31,916 nucleotides of DNA from DAOTWP01 sp034435675 (GCA_034435675.1 DAOTWP010000373.1:1-31916); one strand, 5' to 3'; shown: positions 6,963-15,130, counted from the stretch's first letter. Numbers and translations: made by a program. The notes: a model not told the origin generated them from the sequence alone.

Positions 6963-9900
6963 GTGTGGCGCATGTGGAAAACCGTCATCTTGCTGTGCGC
7001 AGCAGGGCTGATTTTTGGTGCGGTCAACGCACAGTCCGGCGGCAGGGCGCAGCAGGGCGACCCGCCATCTGCCGCCCTGATTACTATTTCCAATGCGGAT
7101 GAAGATGGCATCGTCACCGTCACCGGGGCGGCGGGCGCGGTCTTTCCCAATGCGCAGGTCATCGTGCGCAACCTGTATACCGAAGATACCGCCGTCATCA
7201 GCGCCAATATCTCCGGCGCATTCACGGCGCAGCTTTACGGACCGGGCAGCACCCCGTTCTGGATCAGTGCGGCGGCAAACCTGCCCAATGCGCTGACCAG
7301 CCGCTCCGGTTCGCTGCCCGGCGGACCCGGCACAATCCTTTACGGCAGCTTTCCCGAAGCGCCGCCGCCCACAAACCCGGTTACGGCACTGCTGGTGGAT
7401 GGCAGCCTGGACGACTGGGCGGCATACCCGCAGTCCGAACTGCTCAGCGGGCGTGTCTATGCCCTGCTCAACGCCGACGCGCTGCTGATTGGCATCGCCA
7501 GTGCCAGCCTGCCCGCCAACTTCGCCGCTGTGCGCGTGACCTTCGCGCTGGATGGCGCGGTCTATGCGCTGACAGTCAGCACAACGCCTGCTGCGCCCGC
7601 ACCGCTGCGGCGGTTGGATCCCAGCCCGGCGGATTTGTCCCCCCTGCCTACGTGGGCGGCGGCGGGTGGCACAGCGCTGGAACTGCGTATTCCCTGGCAG
7701 CCCATTGCCCCCGGCAACCCCAGCATTGAACAGGTCAGCCTGAACCAGCTTGAAATACTCGGCGCGCCGGAAAGCGGCACGGATGAAGCGCCCGTGCTGG
7801 ATACGCTGGCGGTGGGGCTGGCAGTGCCCACTACCAGCGAACAAAGCGGCATTGTCCGCCTGGACAGCAGCCTGGGCGACAGCATTACGCGCTTTTCGAT
7901 TGGCGGCGTGCTGGGCGGCGGCGCGTCACGCTGGCAGGCACAGGGGCGCACGGATAATCTGAATTTGCAGCCCGGCGACACCCTGCGGCTGGAACTGGAT
8001 GTTACGCTGGCGCTGCCCGATTTGCCCGCAGACCTGGTCGCCCTGGGCGTTGGCGGGCGCATCGGCTTGCAGCGCGTGGTCAACGCGGACGGTTCGCCCG
8101 CGTCCGGCGGGGTGCACAGCAACAACGGCTGGTCTGGCGTGCTGACGGCTGGCGGGCTGCCGATTGATAACGTCAACACCGACCTGTGGTTGGGCGAGGT
8201 GTTTGTGCCGCCCGCGCAGGTGATTCATACTGACGCCGGGCTGACGTTTGCGCTGGATTTTGCCCTGCCCCTGCCCGCCGACCTCCCCGCTGGCATTTAC
8301 GTTCCGATTTTTGAGGGCAGTGCGCTGAACGGCAGTGCCCAGAACGGCAGCGCCGCCGCGTTCCGCTGGACAGACAGCGGCATTTTTGGCACAGGCACCC
8401 GCATGTCGCGTGTCCCGCTGACACGCCTGCCGCTGGCGCTCAACATCGGCGCGGTGGGCGAAGGACGCCTGCCGCTGGCGCTGTTTTATGACACCCCCTC
8501 CGACGGCAGCCGCGGTGTGCTGCCCGCAGAAGATGCCCAGACTGCTGCGCTCTCTAACCGCGTACATTACAACAGCGCGACGTATATTCTGCCACCGGGC
8601 AGTTACCCGCTGGAACCGTACCTGCCCAATTTGCTGCCCAACGCCTACGACAGCGTCAGCGCGCCGCTGCTGCCGCTGTTTCTGCCAGGTGGACGGCTGA
8701 ATGCTGCGGTCACTGCCCCGGATGGCACAACCACCAACGTGGGCAGCGCGGCATTCGTCCAGAACCGGCTCTCCACCGATGCGCTGGATGAGCGCACCCG
8801 CTTCGGGGCGCAGACCCCGGTAGACACCTACCGGCTGACAACGCTGAATCCTGAATTCACGGCGCATGCGTTTGAACAATACGGCGAATACGCGATTACG
8901 CTGACCGCCAGCGTGGAGGATATCTGGGGCAACCGCTACAGCGGCGGCGGCACGTATCGTCTGCTGATTGCCGAAGCGCTGGATCTGCGCCCCGGTGTGC
9001 TGCCAGGAACGCCTTTTGCTGCGGGCGATGCCTTCAACCCCAGCGTGATGCTTGCTCCTGCTGTGCCTGCTGATATCCTTATCCGCGTGCGCTATTACCC
9101 GATTGACGGCGGTGTGCTGGAAACAGTCTACGAAGGGCGCGCCAATGCGTTCGGCTATTTCCACCCCGGCGCAGGCACTGAGCCGCTGCGCTTCAGCATG
9201 CCCGGCGAATATGTGATTGATTACGAGGCGCGCTTCACCGACAGCGAAGGACGCCTGTGGGCAGCAAGCCAGCGCAGCGCGGGGGTCATCGCAGACACAG
9301 GCGGCGCGCTGGTGGCGCATGGCGAGCGCGGCTTCATTGACCCCTATGCTGACATTGAACCGGCGTGGTTCAACAGCGCGCAGTATCCCCCGGACGATCA
9401 ACCGCTGCGCCCGCTGGTCAACACCCCCTACCACAGCGGTGATGTCGCCTGGACCCCGGACGGAGTCACGGGCGGCGTGAACCCGCTGTTGAGCTTGCAG
9501 GATGCCGATGGCGCGTACACCGCCAGTCTGCAAACGCTGCTGCCGGATTATCGTTCGCCGCGCGGGCTGACGCTGGCGCGAGCTGCCACCACTGACGCGC
9601 TGCCGGTCAGTGTGGCGGGCGGCGCTTATGGCTATGTCTCGGCGGTGCGCCCCGGTGTCACCGTGCGCCAATTTATTCAGGGCGGCGACGGCACAGCGTT
9701 GAGCGTCCACTGGGACAATGACGACCCGCTCAACGGGCAGATGGGCGCAGGCGCGGGCGGCATGCTGCCCGGCGATTATACGTTTGTCTTTGGCGGGGTG
9801 GTTGCGCGCGATACAGCATCCGGCGTGTTCGACACAGCCGGGTACGCCGCCCTGGCTGTGGTCAACGACAGCACCGGCAGCACCCCGCTGGGTGCGCGGG

Positions 9901-10697
9901 TCTATCCGCCCGCACGGGGCGCAGATGGCGGACCGGACGGTGGCGCTCTGCTGCGGCTGCGCGGCGAGAACATTGATGCGTTTTTCCACCCCACTGGCGT
10001 CGTGCCGGGACAGGTGCTGGTGCTGGGCGACACACTGGTCGTTGCCGGGCAGGCAGCGCCCACACTGGCGGCAAACGTCAGCGTGACAATTACCGCGCCG
10101 TCCGGCGTGGTGCGGGCGTTCAGCGGCGTGGCAAACCCCACCGGCTATTTCTACGATCCGGCGCAGGATTTCGCCGTTGACGAAACCGGCATCTGGACGG
10201 TGCAGATCAACATCAGCCAGCAGGGACACACAGCTGCCGGGCAGATCGAACCGCCGTACCTGACTGGCACAGTGCTGGGCGCGGTGGGCGGGCAGTTCCC
10301 GGTGTACGTGGTCGCCGATGACGCAGCACAGGTGCAGCCCAGCAGCGCGGTACCCGCCATTGATGAGATTCAAGCTGCCGCGCCGCTCAATTTTGCGCTG
10401 GATCTGCCGCAGGGCTGGCAGGACTATGACGCCTTTGCCACTGTGACGATGCCCGGCTACCTGCTGCGCACGGAACAGGTGACGGTCGGCGCGCGCAGTT
10501 TTACCTACCAGTACAATGTCGGGCAGCTCAGCCGGGATTTCCCCAATCTGGAAACGGATGGACGCCCACGCGGAACGGCAGGCTCTGACGTGGTGACGGT
10601 GACGCTGGTCGTTACCGGGATTGACGACAGTGGACGCCCACAAACGCTGGCGCGGGTCTTCACCGTGATGCATGATCGTCTGCTGGCACCGGAGTAA
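6963..10697 (+). CDS. Giant exported beta-rich protein of unknown function
   Basis: About 1244 residues. A signal peptide covers roughly residues 1-23 (KTVILLCAAGLIFGAVNA, then QSGG). Residues about 42-107 look like an Ig-like or carboxypeptidase-regulatory-like fold (DGIVTVTGAAGAVFPNAQVI). Residues about 142-277 begin LLVDGSLDDWAAYP and then RVYALLNADALLIGIA, the pattern of CBM9/DOMON-like domains. The remainder alternates beta-rich segments with Gly/Ala/Pro linkers; two stretches read AGxGYFHPG and NPTGYFYDPA, which may be repeated Ig-like blades with an 'F.GYFxxP' turn. There is no C-terminal anchor or LPXTG motif. GGGAG at 6948-6952 fits the GTG at 6963 (ten bases) better than the TTG at 6954 (one base). 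The next gene starts six bases after its stop and is exported too, so they probably work together outside the cytoplasm. No function is claimed. Confidence 0.85.
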   Translation: MWRMWKTVILLCAAGLIFGAVNAQSGGRAQQGDPPSAALITISNADEDGIVTVTGAAGAVFPNAQVIVRNLYTEDTAVISANISGAFTAQLYGPGSTPFWISAAANLPNALTSRSGSLPGGPGTILYGSFPEAPPPTNPVTALLVDGSLDDWAAYPQSELLSGRVYALLNADALLIGIASASLPANFAAVRVTFALDGAVYALTVSTTPAAPAPLRRLDPSPADLSPLPTWAAAGGTALELRIPWQPIAPGNPSIEQVSLNQLEILGAPESGTDEAPVLDTLAVGLAVPTTSEQSGIVRLDSSLGDSITRFSIGGVLGGGASRWQAQGRTDNLNLQPGDTLRLELDVTLALPDLPADLVALGVGGRIGLQRVVNADGSPASGGVHSNNGWSGVLTAGGLPIDNVNTDLWLGEVFVPPAQVIHTDAGLTFALDFALPLPADLPAGIYVPIFEGSALNGSAQNGSAAAFRWTDSGIFGTGTRMSRVPLTRLPLALNIGAVGEGRLPLALFYDTPSDGSRGVLPAEDAQTAALSNRVHYNSATYILPPGSYPLEPYLPNLLPNAYDSVSAPLLPLFLPGGRLNAAVTAPDGTTTNVGSAAFVQNRLSTDALDERTRFGAQTPVDTYRLTTLNPEFTAHAFEQYGEYAITLTASVEDIWGNRYSGGGTYRLLIAEALDLRPGVLPGTPFAAGDAFNPSVMLAPAVPADILIRVRYYPIDGGVLETVYEGRANAFGYFHPGAGTEPLRFSMPGEYVIDYEARFTDSEGRLWAASQRSAGVIADTGGALVAHGERGFIDPYADIEPAWFNSAQYPPDDQPLRPLVNTPYHSGDVAWTPDGVTGGVNPLLSLQDADGAYTASLQTLLPDYRSPRGLTLARAATTDALPVSVAGGAYGYVSAVRPGVTVRQFIQGGDGTALSVHWDNDDPLNGQMGAGAGGMLPGDYTFVFGGVVARDTASGVFDTAGYAALAVVNDSTGSTPLGARVYPPARGADGGPDGGALLRLRGENIDAFFHPTGVVPGQVLVLGDTLVVAGQAAPTLAANVSVTITAPSGVVRAFSGVANPTGYFYDPAQDFAVDETGIWTVQINISQQGHTAAGQIEPPYLTGTVLGAVGGQFPVYVVADDAAQVQPSSAVPAIDEIQAAAPLNFALDLPQGWQDYDAFATVTMPGYLLRTEQVTVGARSFTYQYNVGQLSRDFPNLETDGRPRGTAGSDVVTVTLVVTGIDDSGRPQTLARVFTVMHDRLLAPE

Positions 10698-10703
10698 ACT
10701 GCG

Positions 10704-12500
10704 ATGAAAATGCCATTCTCATCTTTACTGCTGGTGCAGCGTACCCTGCTTACGCTGGGACTGCTGCTGCTGCTGCTGGGCGGTCTGCTGCTGGGGGACA
10801 CAATGCCCACCCGCGCGCAGCAGCAGCCGACAGAGCTGCCGCTGTATGCCCTGCCCGACTCGCGCACCCCGGCGTTCACCAGCGGCAGCATGGCATTTGC
10901 CAATGATTTCCGCGTGCTGGTTGTGACCAATATGCTCAGCAATTCGGTGTCGCTGGTCAGTGTTGCCAACCGCACGGTGCTCGCGGAGATTCCGGTCGGG
11001 CGCGACCCACGCACAGTGGCGGTGACACCGGACAGCACCCGCGCGGTAGTGGTCAACCGCGGGGATGGCACACTGACGGTGCTTGATTTGCAGAGCCAGA
11101 GCGCGATCAGCACGATTCCAGTGGGCGCACTGCCTTACGGGCTGGTGCTGGCAGATAACACGCTGGCGTATGTCGCTGTACAGGGCGAAGGGCGTGTGGC
11201 GCTGGTTGATCTGACGCGCGGGCTGGTCAGCGGGCAGATTGTGACCGGAGGATCTCCGGCGGCGCTGGCGCTGTGGGGTGATTTCCTGTATGTGACGCAC
11301 CTGTGGAGCGGCGAACTGAGCCTGATTTATCTGCCACAGGGGCGCGTGGTTTCGACCATCAGCACCGGCGCGGACAGCGGTCTGTCGCCGGCAATCGAAC
11401 TCGATGTTGGGCGCGGGCTGGCGTATCTGGCGCAGACGCGCAGCAATGCCGATGACAGCGCGCTGACATTTGACACAACCGTGTTCCCGGTGGTCAATGT
11501 GATCAACCTGAGTGGGCTGAACATGCAGCGGCGCACGCGCATTGCGCTGGATACGGCGGACCGCCCGGTGAACATGCCCTTCGCGCTGGCGCTGGATCGC
11601 TTCCAGCAGCGGCTCTATGTGGCGAACGCCGGGACGAACAACATCAGCGTGATTGACCTGAGCACCGGACTGGCACTGGCGAATATCCCTGTGGGGGCGA
11701 ACCCGCGCGGGCTGCTGCTCAATCGCGATTTCACGCAGCTTTACGTCCACAACGCGCTCGACGCGACCATCTCCATTGTGCAGCTTAACAGCCAGCAGGA
11801 AGTCGCGCTGGTGCCCACCAGCAATCTGACACTGCCGATTGATGTGCTGATCGGCGCGCAGTTGTTCCACAGCGCCGGGGAACAGATGAGCACGAATGGC
11901 TGGATTAGCTGCGCTAACTGCCATTTTGACGGACTGTCCGACGGGCGTGTGTGGCAGGGGGTGGACGGCGGAGCGCGCAATACGCCGCTGCTGTTCGGGC
12001 TGCTGGACAGCGCGCCGTATACCTGGACCGGCGCATGGGACGAACTGGCAGATGTCGAATTTAAGATTCGCGGCTTGCAGGCAGGCGCGGGCTTAATTGG
12101 CGGTCCGCTGAACCCGGTGCGCGGCGCACCGCATGCTGGGCTGTCGCTTGATCTGGACGCGCTGACGCTGTACCTGACCACGCTTACCCCACCGGCGAAT
12201 CCGCTGCAATTCCCCGCCGATGTGCTGGCACGCGGTGAGCAGATCTTCAGCGAACAGAACTGCGCGAGCTGCCACGCGGGCACAGCGCTGACCGACGGCG
12301 CGGCGTATGACGTGGGCACAGGCGGTACCTTCGACACGCCGAGCCTGCGCTGGCTGTGGCTGAGCGCCCCGTATCTGCATGATGGGCGTGCGGCGACCCT
12401 GCGCGAGGTATTTGTGCTGCCGGGCGCGCACCAGCTCATCACCCTGCTGCCCGCTGAGGACCTTGACGCGCTGGCAAGCTATCTGCTGGCGCTGCCTTAG
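10704..12500 (+). CDS. Exported YVTN beta-propeller fused to a di-haem cytochrome c peroxidase-like domain
   Basis: 598 residues. Residues 1-39 are a signal peptide or anchor with a long Leu run. About residues 60-375 form a YVTN/NHL-type propeller with repeats such as VTPDSTRAVVVNRGDGTLTV and RLYVANAGTNNISVIDLSTG. Residues about 380-598 carry two haem c sites, C403-A-N-C-H407 and C520-A-S-C-H524, and the family C-terminal motif APYLHDGRAATLREVF (555-570). The second half therefore belongs to the MauG/cytochrome c peroxidase superfamily, which uses two haems for peroxide reduction or protein oxidation. The classical enzymes are about 320-350 residues; here the two haem sites are 117 residues apart, shorter than usual. 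Haem attachment requires export. It follows the giant exported protein at a six-base distance, GGAG lies ten bases before the ATG, and the two share one promoter. Confidence 0.88.
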   Translation: MKMPFSSLLLVQRTLLTLGLLLLLLGGLLLGDTMPTRAQQQPTELPLYALPDSRTPAFTSGSMAFANDFRVLVVTNMLSNSVSLVSVANRTVLAEIPVGRDPRTVAVTPDSTRAVVVNRGDGTLTVLDLQSQSAISTIPVGALPYGLVLADNTLAYVAVQGEGRVALVDLTRGLVSGQIVTGGSPAALALWGDFLYVTHLWSGELSLIYLPQGRVVSTISTGADSGLSPAIELDVGRGLAYLAQTRSNADDSALTFDTTVFPVVNVINLSGLNMQRRTRIALDTADRPVNMPFALALDRFQQRLYVANAGTNNISVIDLSTGLALANIPVGANPRGLLLNRDFTQLYVHNALDATISIVQLNSQQEVALVPTSNLTLPIDVLIGAQLFHSAGEQMSTNGWISCANCHFDGLSDGRVWQGVDGGARNTPLLFGLLDSAPYTWTGAWDELADVEFKIRGLQAGAGLIGGPLNPVRGAPHAGLSLDLDALTLYLTTLTPPANPLQFPADVLARGEQIFSEQNCASCHAGTALTDGAAYDVGTGGTFDTPSLRWLWLSAPYLHDGRAATLREVFVLPGAHQLITLLPAEDLDALASYLLALP

Positions 12501-12747
12501 GGGAAGTGCAAGGGGAAAAAGTGCACAATATGGACGGGCGTCTGTTTCTGCCGGGGCGCGTATCGTGATCGCATCAAAGCTCATACCTGCCCTGCTCCGG
12601 TATCCTGTCGAGGATTCCTGACGCTGCCTGCTGCCCTTTCACCTATCTTCTGCCCTGCTTGTCCTTGCCTCTTTTGCCTACGTCCTGCTGCTTTGCGCTT
12701 TCTTCTGCCCCCAAAGATTAAACCTCGCTAAACTTTGGTTTTAAGGC
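12501..12747. other. Intergenic stretch with pyrimidine-rich, A-poor tract
   Basis: No gene is visible. Positions 12622-12712 are strikingly pyrimidine-rich on the plus strand (runs of CTGCC, CTTC and CCTGC), with only three A residues over about 90 bases. The TTAAACC (12718-12724) and GGTTTTAA (12737-12744) arms further on form an imperfect dyad that could be an operator for the downstream metalloregulator. Confidence 0.35.
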
Positions 12748-12777
12748 TTGCGAAATTTCCTCGGTCTCGTCTATATT
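12748..12777 (+). promoter_or_regulatory. Promoter of the DtxR-family gene, probably leaderless
   Basis: TTGCGA (12748-12753) and TATATT (12772-12777) are separated by 18 bases. The ATG begins at 12784, seven bases after the -10 box ends, which is where transcription would start. There is no Shine-Dalgarno-like sequence in front of the ATG. Confidence 0.55.
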
Positions 12778-12783
12778 TATAAC

Positions 12784-13512
12784 ATGGATAAGCAAAATTC
12801 AATCACCGGGGCTGCTGATTCGATGTCCGCGACCGATGCAATGCAAGAATATCTGGCGGAGGCGTATCGTATCGCCTATTACCAGATGGATGATCCTTAT
12901 GTGTCAACCTCTGCGCTGGCGAAGGTGCTGAACGTGTCGCCGCCTGCTGTCACACGCATGGTACAGCGGCTGAGAGACGCGGGCTATCTGGACCACGAGC
13001 CTTATCGCGGCATTCGGCTGACGCGCGCGGGCGAACATCTGGCGCTGATGAATATTCGCCGTCACCGGCTGGTCGAGCGCTTTCTGGTTGATGTGATGCA
13101 CTTTGGCTGGCATCAGGTGCATGGACCAGCGGACGAACTCGGCGCGGTGGTCAGCGATGTGGTCGTCAACCGGATGGAGCAGATGGCGGGCTTCCCCAAA
13201 CGCTGCCCGCACGGCGAACCCATTCCCACCGCCGCCGGGGTGATGCCGCGCATTAAGGATTATCCGCTGGCAGATGCCGAGGTCGGCAGCGATCTGGTCG
13301 TCAGCCGGGTGAACACACACGACGGCGAAAAATTGCAGTATCTGGACACGCTGGGCATCAAGCCGGGCGTGCCGCTGCATGTGAGCGCCCGTGCGCCGTT
13401 CAACGGACCACTGCAACTGCGGCTGAACGGCACGGAGGCGCTGCACCACATCGGGCATGAACTGGCGGGGGTACTGCGCGTCTGCACGGCGGAGGAATTC
13501 GCGCAGGTGTAG
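12784..13512 (+). CDS. DtxR/MntR-family metal-dependent regulator with C-terminal FeoA/SH3 domain
   Basis: 242 residues. The winged helix is at about 22-85: VSTSALAKVLNVSPPAVTRM, then LRDAGYLDHEPYRGIRLT. The dimerisation helices follow with the family motif IRRHRLVERFLVDV (91-104). Residues about 150-235 are a FeoA-like SH3 domain, and RCPHGEPIP (140-148) matches the 'sPfGnPIP' hinge. Such proteins repress iron- or manganese-related genes when metal is bound. His94, Glu98 and His113 align with the ancillary-site ligands of DtxR (H79, E83, H98). The usual Cys102/Glu105/His106 triad appears as Asp117, Gly120 and Ala121, so the primary site is altered. The ATG at 12784 is chosen over an upstream in-frame start at 12748 because the promoter overlaps the latter. 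No transporter gene is adjacent. Confidence 0.88.
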   Translation: MDKQNSITGAADSMSATDAMQEYLAEAYRIAYYQMDDPYVSTSALAKVLNVSPPAVTRMVQRLRDAGYLDHEPYRGIRLTRAGEHLALMNIRRHRLVERFLVDVMHFGWHQVHGPADELGAVVSDVVVNRMEQMAGFPKRCPHGEPIPTAAGVMPRIKDYPLADAEVGSDLVVSRVNTHDGEKLQYLDTLGIKPGVPLHVSARAPFNGPLQLRLNGTEALHHIGHELAGVLRVCTAEEFAQV

Positions 13513-13520
13513 CAGGCGAT

Positions 13521-13530
13521 ATTCTAGAAT
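13521..13530. promoter_or_regulatory. Candidate HicB operator palindrome
   Basis: ATTCTAGAAT is a perfect 10-bp palindrome 17 bases before the hicA start and overlapping a possible -10 (TATTCT at 13520-13525). HicA/HicB pairs are usually autoregulated from such a site. However, this HicB appears to lack a DNA-binding domain, so the assignment is tentative. Confidence 0.3.
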
Positions 13531-13547
13531 CAAAAGGCTGAGACAGC

Positions 13548-13856
13548 GTGAGTGACGAATCTCGCAGACAAAAACGCCGCCGAAGAATTGTCCAGAATCC
13601 CAAAAACGTCCGTTTCGAGGATTTGCAGCATCTGCTAGAGGATTATGGATTTGCACTCAAGCGTACAAAGGGCAGTCATCATTCGTTCGTCGGCTACGTT
13701 AATGATGAAAAGCTTACGCTTGTGATACCATTCCGTAAACCGCTTGGAGTTGTTTACGTTAAAAAGACGCTCGCAATCCTCGACGAAATTGAGCCACTAC
13801 TTGAAGAGGATACCGCTGGAGAAAGCGCTACAAGCAATGATGACGAAAACGATTGA
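13548..13856 (+). CDS. hicA: HicA-family toxin (mRNA interferase) with basic N-terminal extension
   Basis: 102 residues. HicA toxins are small double-stranded-RNA-binding-fold RNases that cleave mRNA in a ribosome-independent way. The core is DLQHLLEDYGFALKRTKGSH (residues 25-44), then HSFVGY and LTLVIPFRKPLGVVYVKKTL. The catalytic histidine is expected to be His44 in the GSHHSF motif. The family is normally 60-80 residues; here a strongly basic leader (SRRQKRRRRIVQ) and an acidic tail of about 20 residues are added, with the tail coding region overlapping the antitoxin gene. It starts with GTG at 13548. The region is clearly lower in GC than its neighbours (25 of 60 bases at 13681-13740), a sign of transfer. 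Toxicity is inferred from family membership. Confidence 0.85.
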   Translation: MSDESRRQKRRRRIVQNPKNVRFEDLQHLLEDYGFALKRTKGSHHSFVGYVNDEKLTLVIPFRKPLGVVYVKKTLAILDEIEPLLEEDTAGESATSNDDEND

Positions 13857-14070
13857 CTATTATCTATCGCTGCCCTACACCATCGAACTTACGCCAGATG
13901 AGGATGGGGTGTGGTTTGCGTCGATTCCGCTGCTCAAAGGCTGTATGACCCAGGGCGACAGCCGCGAGGAAGCACTCGCAATGCTTGACGAAGCTAAGGC
14001 GCTCTGGCTGGAGACTGCGCTGGATGAAAAAATCGCGATCCCCGAACCTGCCGGCATAACGCAGGTGTAA
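13837..14070 (+). CDS. hicB: HicB-family antitoxin, short form
   Basis: About 77 residues. The fold is the degenerate RNase H-like HicB domain: YYLSLPYTIELTPDEDGVWF, then ASIPLLKGCMTQGDSREEAL and a helix MLDEAKALWLETALDE. It would bind and block HicA. Full-length HicB proteins add a ribbon-helix-helix or HTH DNA-binding domain at the C-terminus; here the protein ends with PEPAGITQV, so that domain is absent. The start at ATG 13837 (or 13840) lies inside the end of hicA, giving a 20-base overlap (17 for 13840) and translational coupling. An upstream in-frame ATG at 13744 is rejected because it would extend the reading far into hicA. Confidence 0.85.
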   Translation: MMTKTIDYYLSLPYTIELTPDEDGVWFASIPLLKGCMTQGDSREEALAMLDEAKALWLETALDEKIAIPEPAGITQV

Positions 14071-14171
14071 GAGAATGCGTGGGTCACAGCCTGCAAGCGA
14101 CATACCTCACACATTTTCCCCTATCCTACTGCGCGTTGATGTTAGCACCTCTAACTAATCGTGCTGTCGGT

Positions 14172-14972
14172 CTAATCATTTCCTGGAAATGGAAATCTGA
14201 AAACAGCACCCAGCCGTTCGATTCTATCACTGACAGCAGGCGATGGAGACCAGGGATATCCGTCCGGCAAGATAGTGCTAAGATCAAAAATCGCCTGTCC
14301 TAACTCAGTGTTGCTAAGTGTCGCATTGGATAGGTTAGCACCGCAAAGGTTAGCAGCATAAAGATTGGCATTCACAAGAATAGCAAGGTCCAAATTGGCA
14401 TTACGAAAGTTAGCTTGAAAGAGTGTCGTACTCGACAAATTGGCTGTACGCAAGTTCGCACCTTCCAAATTCGCACTACTTAGATTTGCTTCCTGCAAGT
14501 TGGCTCTGCTTAAATCTGTTTCCTCCAGATTCGCACCGTGAAGATTGGCGCCCTGCAAATCCGCGCCACTCAAATCCGCGCCTTTGAGCAAGCCTTCCGT
14601 GCCTGTGAGCCAGCCGCGTTCGCGGATTTCGTTGATTGCCTGCTTGGCAACATCATTGACATCGCTGCGTGCCTGCCGCAGCAACAGCGCTTTGAGTTCG
14701 CGTTCCTCACGGCGCGCATCACGGCGGCGGATGAGCGCGTCAAGGACGAACACCGTAAACGCTACGCTGATAATGTCAGTATAGAGATTGACCGTGTAGC
14801 CATTGTCAGCAGCAAAAAGAAGATAGCCAATACCAATACCCAGAAAAACGAACAGCAGTCCGTAGAGAATTTGATCCCTGAATGAAAGCTGTGCCAGCCA
14901 GACACTCCACGCAAGTGCAGGCTTCTCACGCCAGTCAAGGTCAGGCGGTGGGGTTGGAGACTGTGTGGTCAT
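14172..14972 (-). CDS. Membrane-anchored pentapeptide-repeat protein
   Basis: 266 residues. About residues 33-53 (ILYGLLFVFLGIGIGYLLFA) and 63-83 (TDIISVAFTVFVLDALI) are two membrane helices. They are followed by a charged, Arg-rich coiled segment (RRRDARREERELKALLLRQA). From about residue 130 a right-handed quadrilateral beta-helix is predicted from about 19 consecutive A(D/N)LXX repeats (GADLSGADLQGANLHGANLE and so on). The repeats end near residue 232, and a C-terminal tail has no repeats. Pentapeptide proteins such as MfpA mimic DNA and inhibit gyrase, but most are of unknown function and membrane-anchored forms are common. GGGAGAAA sits six bases before the ATG. GC is visibly low (52 of 120 bases at 14341-14460), as in the adjacent hicAB. 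It converges on hicB. Confidence 0.9.
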   Translation of the reverse strand: MTTQSPTPPPDLDWREKPALAWSVWLAQLSFRDQILYGLLFVFLGIGIGYLLFAADNGYTVNLYTDIISVAFTVFVLDALIRRRDARREERELKALLLRQARSDVNDVAKQAINEIRERGWLTGTEGLLKGADLSGADLQGANLHGANLEETDLSRANLQEANLSSANLEGANLRTANLSSTTLFQANFRNANLDLAILVNANLYAANLCGANLSNATLSNTELGQAIFDLSTILPDGYPWSPSPAVSDRIERLGAVFRFPFPGND

Positions 14973-15124
14973 GTAGTTTCTCCCTGGATGAAGTCCACAA
15001 AAACTAATATACGCTCATCTCCTCTGATTTGCAGCCCACCCTGAAACGGCTTGCCCGGTGCAGATTGCCATTTCCCCGCCCTACCCCCAAGAAACCCCTA
15101 ACACTTTCTGCCGCGCGCCTGTGC

Positions 15125-15130
15125 TATAAT
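15125..15130 (+). promoter_or_regulatory. Candidate -10 box for the CheR-TPR gene
   Basis: A perfect TATAAT lies 36 bases before the ATG at 15167. No convincing -35 is visible, so only the -10 is claimed. Confidence 0.45.

Noticed and set aside
6218..7225. 335-residue minus-strand frame
   Set aside because: It crosses the terminator, DUF423 and the promoter at 6889; composition of a shadow frame.
7926..10673. 915-residue open frame on the minus strand
   Set aside because: It lies opposite a clear exported protein with a signal peptide, and its composition (rich in Arg, His, Gln, Ala) is typical of a shadow of GC-rich coding DNA.
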